Part shown: in pieces, positions 9,386-18,600 of the stretch
Layout of the letters: every line of letters begins with the position of its first letter
Numbering within the stretch: the stretch's first letter is position 1
Assembly (NCBI GenBank): GCA_008501735.1
Contig: QQUF01000045.1
Location: forward strand, 101,957 to 165,956
Direction of reading: 5' to 3'
Length of the DNA: 64,000 nucleotides
Source: Calditrichota bacterium
Lineage (GTDB): Bacteria > CLD3
Program-made: the position numbers and the translations under genes
The notes under the pieces: generated by a model
Database searches by the model: none
What the model was told of the DNA's origin: nothing
What the model saw: only the letters and a program-made list of their open reading frames with translations

Positions 9386-9985
9386 ATGATTTTGGAAAAG
9401 GTAAACGAGAACCCTTTTGAACAATTTAAAATTTGGTACCAAGAAGCAAATAAAATTGAAACTGTTCCAATTATTGAAACAATGTGCCTTTCCACAATTG
9501 ACGCAAACGGTTTCCCAGATTCAAGAGTTGTTTTGCTGAAAAGTTTTGACGAAGATGGATTTACTTTTTACACAAATTTGAACTCTGTTAAATGTAAACA
9601 TTTAGAAAAAAATCCTTTTGCATCACTTTGTTTTCATTGGCAAAACCTAAAAAGACAAGTTCGTATTCAAGGAAAAGTTTCACAAGTTCTTGACTCTATT
9701 GCTGATGAATATTTTGCAAGTCGTCCAAGAGGAAGTCAAATCGGAGCTTGGGCTTCTGAACAAAGTGAAGTTTTGGCGAGCCGTGAAATTCTTTTAAAAA
9801 AAGTAACTGATTTTGAGAAAAAATTTGAAAACCAAGAAATTCCAAGACCTGACTTCTGGTCAGGTTTCGTAGTTAAACCTTTTAAAATTGAATTTTGGCA
9901 AGACCAAGAAAACCGACTACACGACAGGTTCCAGTATTCTTTACAAAATGATAATTCTTGGAAAATCGTGAGGTTAAACCCATAA
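9386..9985 (+). CDS. pdxH: Pyridoxamine 5'-phosphate oxidase
   Basis: 199 residues, close to the family norm. FMN-dependent oxidation of pyridoxine or pyridoxamine 5'-phosphate to pyridoxal 5'-phosphate is the last step of B6 salvage. The family signatures are complete: SRVVLLKSFDEDGFTFYTN, then SLCFHWQNLKRQVRIQG, then SRPRGSQIGAWAS. The C-terminal block FWSGFVVKPFKIEFWQ is followed by NRLHDRF and the terminal RLNP that packs on FMN and substrate. It overlaps no gene but leaves a single base before the HAD phosphatase start, so the two are co-transcribed. Cytoplasmic homodimer by homology. Confidence 0.95.
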   Translation: MILEKVNENPFEQFKIWYQEANKIETVPIIETMCLSTIDANGFPDSRVVLLKSFDEDGFTFYTNLNSVKCKHLEKNPFASLCFHWQNLKRQVRIQGKVSQVLDSIADEYFASRPRGSQIGAWASEQSEVLASREILLKKVTDFEKKFENQEIPRPDFWSGFVVKPFKIEFWQDQENRLHDRFQYSLQNDNSWKIVRLNP

Positions 9986-9986
9986 G

Positions 9987-10622
9987 ATGCCAAAATTTGA
10001 CTTAATAATCTTTGACCTTGACGGAACCTTGGTTGACTCTTCGCTTGACCTCGCAAACTCAACAAACCAAATGCTTTCTGAATTCGATTTACCGCTTCAC
10101 TCTGTTGAAAAGATAAAATCTTTCATCGGAAACGGAGCAAAGAAGCTAATTGAAAGAAGCCTTCCAAAAGATTCTGAAATTTCAGTTGAAAAAGCACTGA
10201 ACAGATTCCAAGAGGTTTATAAAGAAAAATGTTTGGAAAACACAAACTTCTTCCCACAAGTTAGAGAAACAATTTTACAAATTTCGGGAATTCCTTTAGG
10301 AGTTCTTTCAAACAAGCCTGACAAATTCACAAAAGAAATTATTCGTTCACTTGGACTTTTCGATAATTTTGATTTTGTTTATGGAGCAGATTATTTTGGG
10401 CTTCTTAAGCCGAATCCTGAATTGATTGAAAAGATAAAAGGCGATGCAAAAAATATTCTTTATGTCGGTGACAGCATTGTTGATTTAACCTTTGCACAAA
10501 ATTCTAAAGTCAGTTCGTGCATCGTAACTTACGGATTGGGGAATTTGGAGGAAATCAGAAAACTTGAACCTGATTTTTTGATTGATGATTTTGAAGAACT
10601 GCTTAAAATCTTGGATTTGTAA
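9987..10622 (+). CDS. HAD family phosphatase, phosphoglycolate phosphatase-like
   Basis: 211 residues. HAD motif I is FDLDGTLVDS (nucleophile Asp in DLDGT), motif II is the serine of LGVLSNKPD, the motif III lysine lies in FGLLKPNPE, and motif IV is YVGDSIVDL. The cap between motifs I and II (SLDLANSTNQMLSEF) matches the Gph subgroup, which hydrolyses 2-phosphoglycolate formed in DNA repair and photorespiration. Other small phosphate esters are possible substrates. It directly follows pdxH and may act on pyridoxal phosphate, but that is only a context guess. Confidence 0.85.
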   Translation: MPKFDLIIFDLDGTLVDSSLDLANSTNQMLSEFDLPLHSVEKIKSFIGNGAKKLIERSLPKDSEISVEKALNRFQEVYKEKCLENTNFFPQVRETILQISGIPLGVLSNKPDKFTKEIIRSLGLFDNFDFVYGADYFGLLKPNPELIEKIKGDAKNILYVGDSIVDLTFAQNSKVSSCIVTYGLGNLEEIRKLEPDFLIDDFEELLKILDL

Positions 10623-10650
10623 TTTTGCTTGAAGCATAAAACTGTTAAAA

Positions 10651-10690
10651 CAAAAAATGCAGATTGTGTGGAGGGAAGCACAACCTGCAT
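10651..10690 (-). terminator. Minus-strand terminator after TPR gene
   Basis: Read on the minus strand, a 12 bp stem with one G-U pair (ATGCAGGTTGTG / CACAATCTGCAT) and a 10-base loop is followed by TTTTTTG. It lies about 100 bp past the stop of the minus-strand TPR gene and 30 bp past the plus-strand phosphatase. The T-run is on the minus side only. Confidence 0.75.
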
Positions 10691-10790
10691 CAAAATAAGT
10701 AAATTCTTTAAACGGAGGAAATTTGTAAGTAAGTTAACCGACTCATATTTCGGTTGAAATTTTACTTTGTTTCATTTTTTTTGAAAAAAA

Positions 10791-11744
10791 TTAATTTTTC
10801 AAAGCAGTTAAATTTAAGTCAACTTCATTAGACTTTTTAAGCCTGTTAAATTTCATTTTCATAGTTGTAACCCATTCTTTTTCGCCATCTTTCTTCTTGT
10901 CCATTTTCCAATCAAAAGAGTTCTCAGAAATATTTGAAAATGTTATTCTTGAAGTAGTTTTCATTTTTTCATTTGTAGTAAAAAAAGTTCCAACTCCATC
11001 TTCTTCCCATTTTCCATTCCAAACTGTGAAACCTGTCATTCCAAGACTTCCTTGCCCAGTAATTTCCCATTCATTTGTATTGATGTTAAAAGTTCGCATA
11101 TAAAGCCCACGTGAAGGAGCGGATTTTGATTCCCAGTAATCTACAATTCCATTTCCATCAGCAAATTTTGCAGTTTTACAAGTGTCAGTCCAAGTAAACC
11201 ATTTTCCTTCGCCTTGATTAAAACTTGATTCTGTTTGCCACTCTCCAAGGAAAAAATCGAATTGTTTTCCTTCGTTCATTGCAACCAATTTCATTTTTGC
11301 ATTTTTTCTTTGAAATGATTTTTGTTGGTCTGTGAGTTCTGAATCTTCAATCATTGCCAAAGCTTTTTTGTAATACTTTGTTGCACTTTTCTCATCACCC
11401 TCATTAAAGTAAGTTTCTGCTAAACTGTCATAAGTATTTGGAGATTTTGGGAACTCCTCAATATTTAATTCAAAGATTCTTCGAGCCTCTTCTGCTTTAC
11501 CTTCACCAAGTAATTTGTAACCTAAATTATTAAGTTCCCCTTCACCGAAATAATATTTATCTGCCTTCTTCTTTTTCATCTTTTTATAAGTTTTAATTCC
11601 TGCTTCAACACCTTTATCAGAAATTGTTGAATAAATTACTTCGCCAATCCCGTCTTTTTTCTCTTTATCGCCAGCAAAGGCAAACGTAGAGACAAGTAAA
11701 ATGTTAATCAAAACAACGCAAATCGCTTTAGTTAATGATTTCAT
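10791..11744 (-). CDS. Exported TPR protein with DUF1579-like C-terminal domain
   Basis: The track start at 11804 adds 20 residues before the signal peptide. I place the start at 11744 because GGAG lies 7 bp upstream and MKSLTKAICVVLINILLVSTFAFAGD is a clean signal peptide. The product is 317 residues. Residues about 55-155 hold two TPR units (GYKLLGEGKAEEARRIFELN and SLAETYFNEGDEKSATKYYKKAL). The rest is a lipocalin-like beta domain similar to DUF1579 (FFLGEWQTESSF, then WNGKWEEDGVGTF). Such domains are often found in periplasmic or secreted proteins of unknown ligand. It is monocistronic, with its own terminator downstream and a hairpin upstream. Confidence 0.7.
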   Translation of the reverse strand: MKSLTKAICVVLINILLVSTFAFAGDKEKKDGIGEVIYSTISDKGVEAGIKTYKKMKKKKADKYYFGEGELNNLGYKLLGEGKAEEARRIFELNIEEFPKSPNTYDSLAETYFNEGDEKSATKYYKKALAMIEDSELTDQQKSFQRKNAKMKLVAMNEGKQFDFFLGEWQTESSFNQGEGKWFTWTDTCKTAKFADGNGIVDYWESKSAPSRGLYMRTFNINTNEWEITGQGSLGMTGFTVWNGKWEEDGVGTFFTTNEKMKTTSRITFSNISENSFDWKMDKKKDGEKEWVTTMKMKFNRLKKSNEVDLNLTALKN

Positions 11745-11784
11745 TTTTAACTCCTGAAAATTTAGTTTAATGTGAAAATTAGTT

Positions 11785-11819
11785 ACCAAAAAGAAGGAAT
11801 CCACAAAAGTGAATTCCTT
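11785..11819 (-). terminator. Hairpin terminator downstream of ispD-TonB receptor pair
   Basis: An 11-pair stem with one mismatch (AAGGAATCCAC / GTGAATTCCTT) with an AAAA loop is followed on the minus strand by CTTCTTTTT. It lies 145 bp after the TonB receptor stop and only 41 bp before the TPR start, so it could also act as a leader hairpin of the TPR gene. Confidence 0.5.
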
Positions 11820-11963
11820 GCTACCCGTAAAAAAATAGTGCAGTCTAAGAATTCATTCAGTAATTCAAAAACTCGGTAAGAATATAAAAATGTGGATTTG
11901 GAAGTGGTAACAACGAGGTCTTAACTTTTAACACAAATGTCGCAAGTCAATAAAAAATGAGTT

Positions 11964-14162
11964 TTAATCATTAAAAACCCAGCGAATTCCCCAATGAGTT
12001 TGGTAAGGAAGTTCAGGATACCCTTTGACTTCAAAATAATTGACATTGCCAATATTTATGAAATTGTAGAAAAGCTCAAAGTCACTGATAATTGCACGAA
12101 TGTTTGCATTCACAACAGAATTTAAAGGAGAACGTGAATTTGTGTTGAAGTAGGTTGCTGATTCAAAATCAAAACCTTGCCGTTTTCCTCTTGAAAAAGT
12201 TTCACCGCTTAAATTCACAAAAACTTTAAGATTGTCATTGAAAAATTTGTCTTTGTAACCAATTTGCCATTTGAAAGTCAGGTCTGGAAAATTTATTTCG
12301 TCAGAAGCAAAAAAGTAATCAGCTCCAAATCCAAAATTAAATTTGTAAAACTCTGCATTTTCAAAAGCTAATTCGATTCCGCGATATTTTAATTCTTTTG
12401 TAGAATTTGAAACATTCACGGTTGTGGTTGTATCAGAAATTTCTGTGTAAACAATTGAATGCTTTACAATTGTGTCGAAATATTCGAGACGGGTCTTTTC
12501 AAAAAATAAATTTTTAAAATTTAAACTAGCCCAAATTTCATTGTTTTTTTCAGATTTCAAATTTTTATCTGAAAAAAATCTAAGTCCGTTAAATCGTAAA
12601 TCTACCAAACTTGGATTTCTAAAATTATTCGCAGCAGCAGTTTCAATCCAAAAATCTTTAAAATCAAATGGAGTTGTTTTGATTAAAAAAATTGAGCCGC
12701 TATTTGAAAGAAATTTGTCAGATGCTTTGTAAAAATCTCTTCTAATACTTCCATAAACTGAAAAGTTCTTGTTTAGTCTTGTCGAGTTCGCAAAGAAAAT
12801 TCCGAAGTTTCCGCTTTTCGATTCAATTTGTGGAATTGAATCATTTGGTACAAGGTCATAATTTTGCCACACAAGTTCACCATCAATTCCAATTTCAGAA
12901 GTAAAATGTTCAGTGTAGCCAAGCTCATTAATTTCAATACTTTCAGAAGTTCTTCCGCCAAATTTATTCACAGACATTTCAGTTCGAGAAATTGAGTTAA
13001 GACTTTCAACATCTTTTGCCAAAGTTCTGTCGCCATTGTAAAACCACAAATCTCCTTTAAAGTCGTCATCTGTCGAGTGAAGGAACTTTCCTTCCGTTTT
13101 CAGATGAAAGTGATATTCTTCTTCAAAATTATCAAAATAATCTCCGCTACTAAATTTTGAGGAATAATCTGGTCTGCTATAAAATGTGTTATTGTTCAAA
13201 TCCACCAAGAAAGGGTCTAAACTTTGCGGAATATTCAATTCGGTTTTGTTATAAAGCCCATAAAGTTTTAAGTACCAATCTTGGTTAAAATCGTAGAGTA
13301 AATTGATTGAAACTTTTTGTCCTTCGTAACTGCTTTTGGTTGAGTTATTAAACCCAAGTGTGTAACCTTTTGTCTTTTTGATTGTTCCAGAAGCACTTCC
13401 CCAAAGATTTCTTGCAATTCTTCCGCCTATTAAAAGGTCAACGTTTCGGTAACGATAGCCTCCTCTTTCCAATGCAATTTTCGACTTTGGTTTTAGTGGG
13501 TAATATTCTTTGGTAACAACATTTATCCAACCTGAAATAGCTCCTGAACCATAAAGTGCAGAGTTTCCGTGAGTTGAAAATTCGATTCTTTCAATTTCTG
13601 TAACTGGAATTTTGTTTAAGTCAGTCAAACCAGTTCCCAAAAGTGAAAATGGTATTCCGTTTAATAAGACTTTCGTGTGCTGAATTTTTCCGCCTTTTGA
13701 ACGCAAACCAATATGCCTTCCGACTTCTCCCAATCCAATTGAATTAAAACCGATTTCTTTATCTAAAATATCACCCAGAGTTTGGTAAAAAGAATTTTCG
13801 ATTTCTTCTTTTGAAATTATTGAAACAAGAAGTGAATCTTTTCTTTTATAATTATTTCTAAAAAATATCTTTTGGAATCTTTCAGTTTCAAGCGAATCAA
13901 TAACGACTTCAATTGTGTCTTCAACTACAATTTTTGCCGAGTCTTTTTTGGCTTGGTCTAACTGAACTAATTTTCTTAAAGAGTCTAACTTAGGTGATAA
14001 TTTTTGCTCAACAGGAGGGTTTTTCAGTCTTTCATTTTGCTCTTTAACTAAAGCCCTTAAAGAATCTAATTTTGACATTGTTGTTGCAACTCTTAAAGAA
14101 TCGTCTGCCTTCACAAAACTTGAAAAAGTTAAAAGAATTATTAGAATTAAAATATTTTTCAT
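11964..14162 (-). CDS. TonB-dependent outer membrane receptor
   Basis: 732 residues. Signal peptide 1-19, then a charged, helical spacer with a repeated KLDSLR...LV motif (31-42 and 58-70). It lacks the carboxypeptidase-like domain common in SusC-type receptors. The plug domain is at about 108-220 (LGDILDKEIGF, LLNGIPFSLLG, YGSGAISGWINVVTKE) and a beta-barrel follows to the end (GIRWVFND), closest in style to BtuB/colicin I receptor-type transporters. No riboswitch or partner ABC importer is visible, so the ligand (siderophore, cobalamin or other) is open. The start codon overlaps the ispD stop (ATGA), a coupling that gives no functional hint. Confidence 0.85.
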   Translation of the reverse strand: MKNILILIILLTFSSFVKADDSLRVATTMSKLDSLRALVKEQNERLKNPPVEQKLSPKLDSLRKLVQLDQAKKDSAKIVVEDTIEVVIDSLETERFQKIFFRNNYKRKDSLLVSIISKEEIENSFYQTLGDILDKEIGFNSIGLGEVGRHIGLRSKGGKIQHTKVLLNGIPFSLLGTGLTDLNKIPVTEIERIEFSTHGNSALYGSGAISGWINVVTKEYYPLKPKSKIALERGGYRYRNVDLLIGGRIARNLWGSASGTIKKTKGYTLGFNNSTKSSYEGQKVSINLLYDFNQDWYLKLYGLYNKTELNIPQSLDPFLVDLNNNTFYSRPDYSSKFSSGDYFDNFEEEYHFHLKTEGKFLHSTDDDFKGDLWFYNGDRTLAKDVESLNSISRTEMSVNKFGGRTSESIEINELGYTEHFTSEIGIDGELVWQNYDLVPNDSIPQIESKSGNFGIFFANSTRLNKNFSVYGSIRRDFYKASDKFLSNSGSIFLIKTTPFDFKDFWIETAAANNFRNPSLVDLRFNGLRFFSDKNLKSEKNNEIWASLNFKNLFFEKTRLEYFDTIVKHSIVYTEISDTTTTVNVSNSTKELKYRGIELAFENAEFYKFNFGFGADYFFASDEINFPDLTFKWQIGYKDKFFNDNLKVFVNLSGETFSRGKRQGFDFESATYFNTNSRSPLNSVVNANIRAIISDFELFYNFINIGNVNYFEVKGYPELPYQTHWGIRWVFND

Positions 14163-14851
14163 TGTTCACTATTCATTGATAATTGTAAAAGTTTTTCAGC
14201 TAAAATCAAATCTTCAGGTGAAGTAATTTTGATGTTTGAGTAACTTCCTTCAATAATTCCTATCTTTTGACTTGGGAAATATTTTTCGACTAAAGCTGAC
14301 TCGTCTGTTGAGTAAAAATTTTGTTCTTTAGCTTTTCTTTCTGCTTCAAACAAAACTTCAAACCTAAATCCTTGAGGAGTCTGGACAGACCAAAGTTTTT
14401 CGCGATTTGGAGTTTCCTTGACTAATCCATTTTCACCAAATTTGATTGTGTCTTTAACTTTCACAGCCAAAATTGCTCCACCAAGTTCTTGAGCCTTTTT
14501 GAATACTTCCAAAATTTCATTTTCATTAACAAAAGGTCTTACACCGTCGTGAACTAATATAAAATCTTGATTTTTGCAGGCTTTAAGTCCATTAAAAACG
14601 GAATCTTGTCTTTCTTTACCGCCTTCAACAATTTTGAAATTTATGAAGCTAATTTTAGACACAATTTGCTCAACCTCACTAAAACAATCTTTAGAAGTAG
14701 AAATGACGATTTCAGAAACTACTTTAATTTTTGAGAATTTCTCTAAAGTGTAAGCAAGAATCGGTTTTGAATTTATTTCTAAAAACTGTTTTGGTCTTGT
14801 TGAATTCATTCTTTTTCCAATTCCAGCAGCAGGAATAACTACACTAAACAT
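14159..14851 (-). CDS. ispD: 2-C-methyl-D-erythritol 4-phosphate cytidylyltransferase
   Basis: 230 residues, standard length. The enzyme transfers CMP to MEP in the non-mevalonate isoprenoid pathway. The CTP-binding loop is PAAGIGKRMNSTRPKQF (residues 7-23), followed by ERQDSVFNGL (80-89) and VHDGVRPFV (100-108). The KDT segment (VKVKDTIK) and ESALVEKYFP also fit. It lies first in a two-gene unit with the TonB receptor; ispF is not adjacent. Divergent from the small gene at 14914 with only 62 bp between starts. Confidence 0.95.
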   Translation of the reverse strand: MFSVVIPAAGIGKRMNSTRPKQFLEINSKPILAYTLEKFSKIKVVSEIVISTSKDCFSEVEQIVSKISFINFKIVEGGKERQDSVFNGLKACKNQDFILVHDGVRPFVNENEILEVFKKAQELGGAILAVKVKDTIKFGENGLVKETPNREKLWSVQTPQGFRFEVLFEAERKAKEQNFYSTDESALVEKYFPSQKIGIIEGSYSNIKITSPEDLILAEKLLQLSMNSEQ

Positions 14852-14913
14852 TAACTTTACAATCTACTTTTTTAAAATTAACTTTGGCAAATTTCGGTAA
14901 AGTTAATTAAAAA

Positions 14914-15384
14914 GTGAGCAAAGTTTTGGCAGAAATTATTTCAGAATTAAAATTGACAAATCTTGCAAAAGAAAACGAAACAGAAAACAATGGAAAGTTA
15001 GTTTTAACAAAAGACGGATTCATTGAATTAATCTTAGAGCAAAATGCTTTTCATTCATTAGTAACACAAAGATTAGAAAATTTAGAGACAATAAAAAAAC
15101 GTGCAAAAAATCCTGGTGGAAGTTGGTTTAGAAAAATTTTGGTTAATCTTTTAGCAAAAGCAGTGAACGAAGAAGAAGTAAAAGAGCAAGTTGAAGGAAT
15201 TCAAAAAAAGCATAAAATTCAAGAAATTAAAATTTTTACGGAAACTATCAAAAAGAAAGAATACTTAACTCTTCTCTGGGGCGAAGCAAGAGGACAGAAA
15301 TTCCATTTTAAAGAAAATCAATTTGATAAAAATGAAATAGAAGATTTCCAAAAATCGCTCAAAACCCTTATCGAACCAAAATAA
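14914..15384 (+). CDS. Small cytoplasmic protein of unknown function
   Basis: 156 residues from a GTG start; no clear ribosome binding site is visible and no in-frame ATG gives a better start. There is no signal peptide or membrane segment. The chain is highly charged (K/E rich), helical in the middle (FRKILVNLLAKAVNEEEVKEQVEG), with a short beta-rich end (EYLTLLWGEARGQKFHF). I do not recognise the family. It faces ispD divergently and is followed by 233 bp before the giant propeller gene, so it is probably a single-gene unit. Confidence 0.55.
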   Translation: MSKVLAEIISELKLTNLAKENETENNGKLVLTKDGFIELILEQNAFHSLVTQRLENLETIKKRAKNPGGSWFRKILVNLLAKAVNEEEVKEQVEGIQKKHKIQEIKIFTETIKKKEYLTLLWGEARGQKFHFKENQFDKNEIEDFQKSLKTLIEPK

Positions 15385-15617
15385 CCTTTTACCGACAAAA
15401 GTCATCCGTTTGCCTTGGAAATTCCTTCACTCATAGAAAACTCACTCAAGAATGAACTAAAACCTATAAAAAGAACAAAACAGTTCTTAAATTAAATTCA
15501 ATCTTTGTGATAAGTTTTTACAAAATTTAATGTTACAAAAAATAATTTTTTGTTAAATTCACGTCCACAAAGAAAGGCTATGTAAAACATAAACCTTTTA
15601 TTCTCGCGAGGTAGTAA

Positions 15618-18600
15618 ATGAAAAAAATCAAGTTAATGCTTACTTGTCTTGTTGTATTCTTTACAATAAGTTCTTCTTTTGGGCAAAATATTGGAATTTC
15701 ATCCGTTACATTGGATAAGTTCACGTATGACCCAAACGAAACTATGAACGTTTCAATTACGGTCATAAATAATGAGCTAACTCCACAATCCTTTGATTTG
15801 GACTTCAACAATGACGGAGTAACTGGTACTTTCGCTTCGGAAACCCAAACAGCTTCAAGTACAGTTACTTACAATTACAGTTTATCAGCTGTTTCACCAG
15901 TTTCATCTACGCCAAAATCACTTTTAGTAACTGTGAGTACTTCAGGAGCTATTGGAGTTGATACGTATTTTCACACAGCAGAATTAAAAATTGATTCTTT
16001 AATATTTTCTGGTAATAATAATGCTGTTTGTGCAGGACAACAAATAAACACGATATTGGTTTTTGTATTTAATTCAGGAAGTGAATTTGTAGAAAATGCT
16101 TCCAATGCACTAGGGACAGCTACAATAAATGTAAATGGAATTGATTATTCCTCATTACAAACAAACTTAGTTCCAGGTACAAATGTTTTTGTAATCAATA
16201 ATGCGATTGCTCCCCCAACAACCTCTTCTACTCCTTTTAATGTAGCTGGAAGTGTAACCTTAGACAATGATACAGAGTTCAACACTGCCGATAACACAAA
16301 TAATTTAGCATTGAATTTTGGCTACAAATTAGTCCTTGATAATGTTGTAGTAACTCCTGACCCAAGTAATGCTGGAGACCCAATTGATTTTTTAATTACT
16401 TTAAAAAACATCGGCGGAACAACAAGTCTTAGCTTAGGTCCTGTTTTTGTAAATAACAATGGAACTAATACAACATTGCTAAATTATGGTGCAATAGCAC
16501 CTGACGGGCTAACTACTCTAACAATTTCAGATGTTTCAAATGGAACGAATCCACTTACTGCTCCAGTGCCTTTTGATGTCATTTTTAGACCATCAATTTG
16601 TACCGCTATAAACGATACTGTAAGTGGAAACACATACAACAACCAAGCTGATTTGGAAGTTCTAAGCACAACAGTTACTTCTGCGACACCAAATTGTCCC
16701 GGTTCTGCGATGACAGTTGATGTTCAAGTTAGGAATAATGGAGGAGTTAACGCTGATGGAGATGTTCAACTTTTCAGTTCTGACCCAACATTAACACAAA
16801 GTTTTACAGGTCTTACTCCCGGAGATACAACAACAATTGCCTTTAATACTACTTCCTACAACAGCGGAGGTTCTGCTCCTTTTTCAATTACAGTTGCAAA
16901 TAATTTGACAGCAACTGCTACACTCACAAGCGGAACTGAAGGAAACACAGCAAATAACTCTGCTTCTACTTCTTACTATCACAAAGCAAACTTTAGAGTT
17001 GATGCTCTTTCAGTAAACAAATTCACTAATTGCCCTAATGACCCTATGAGTTTTGACGCAATTGTTGCAAATGTTGGTGGAACGACAGGAAACGGAACTG
17101 TTTTCGTTGACGTTGACGGAGACGGAAGCAATGACGCAAGTGCTACTTTTACTGGTTTAGCTCCAAACAATGTTACGATTGTTACTGTTAATGCTTTTTC
17201 ACCTTCTGTTTACAATCCTTCACCAGCAGTTTTCACAGCGAAATCAAGTGCTTTAGTAACAAGCGACACTGATTGCGGATTTAATTTAAACACAATCACT
17301 CCCGCAACAGCAAACCACGAACACAACGCTTACATTAACGAAGTCCAAATTACAGGAGTTAATTTTACAACAAATCCAGAAGTTGGAAATCAAACAACTT
17401 TGGAAGTAACACTTTACAACAATGGCTGTAATCCTGCTTTGGGATTTTTAAACGTTGATTGGTTTAGTGCTAACGTTTGTGAAAGCAATGTAAATTTTGG
17501 ACCAATTCCTTTTGAAGGTTCACAAACAATTTTTATTAACGACCCAAATTTTGCTTACAACGAATCTTATATTTTGGAAGTTGTCGCAAACTTAACAAGC
17601 GGTGCAGATGAAGTAACTGGAAACAACGCAGCGGCTCTTGGTTACACTGTGAATTCAGGAATTTTGCCGACTTTCTCAACATTTTTAGGCTCAATTTGGG
17701 ACGATTTCGGAACAAAAGTAGCTGTTGACAAATGGGGTTATTCTTACGTTGGAGGAAAAACAAGCTCTACGGCTTTTCCAGTAACTTCAGGAGCTTATGA
17801 CAACAACAACACAGGCGGAGAAGCATTCCTATCAAAATTAGAAACTAAAGGCGATGCACTTTGTTACTCAACTTATCTTGGTGGAAGTAGTTATGACGAA
17901 ATTAGAGGTGTAACTGTTGATCAATTCGGAAATGCTTATGTTGGAGGACACACAGCTTCAAATGATTTTCCTACTACACTGACTTCACTAAGCCAAACTT
18001 ATAATAACGCTGGTGATTTATTTGTAACAAAATTTAACACTTATGGAAGTGCTTTACTCTACTCTACTTACTTAGGCGGAAATTCAATTGAGCAATTAGA
18101 CGACATTTCTGTTAACACTTCTGGTAACGCAACTGTAACAGGTTTTACAGATTCAAATGATTTATTAGTAACTGGTGGGGCTTTCCAAACTTCTACAAAT
18201 GGAAACACTGACGGTTTTGTTTTCAAATTCGACTCAATTGGCGACGCTGTTTTTGGAACTTACTTTGGAACAACTAACGACGACTTCGGTTCTTCGGTTT
18301 TTGTTGAAGATTCAAGTGGAGACGTTTACGTTGGTGGACATACTTTTGCTCACGATTTCCCGATTTCTGCTGGAGCTTTACAAGACGAATACAACGAACT
18401 TGGCGATGGACTTGCTTTAAAATTCAATGACTCTGGAACTTCATTGCTTTACGCAACTTACCTTGGTGGAAGTTTTAACGACCATATTTGGGGAATTCAA
18501 GTTGACGCGAATGGAAATCTTTTTGCTGGTGGAATGACAGAAGCTACAGATTTCCCAACAACTCCAACTGCTTACGACACGACTTACAACGGTGGTGTTA

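Noticed and set aside
11964-14851. Cobalamin or other riboswitch for the TonB receptor
   Set aside because: The leader before ispD is only 62 bp and no B12-box-like sequence is visible.
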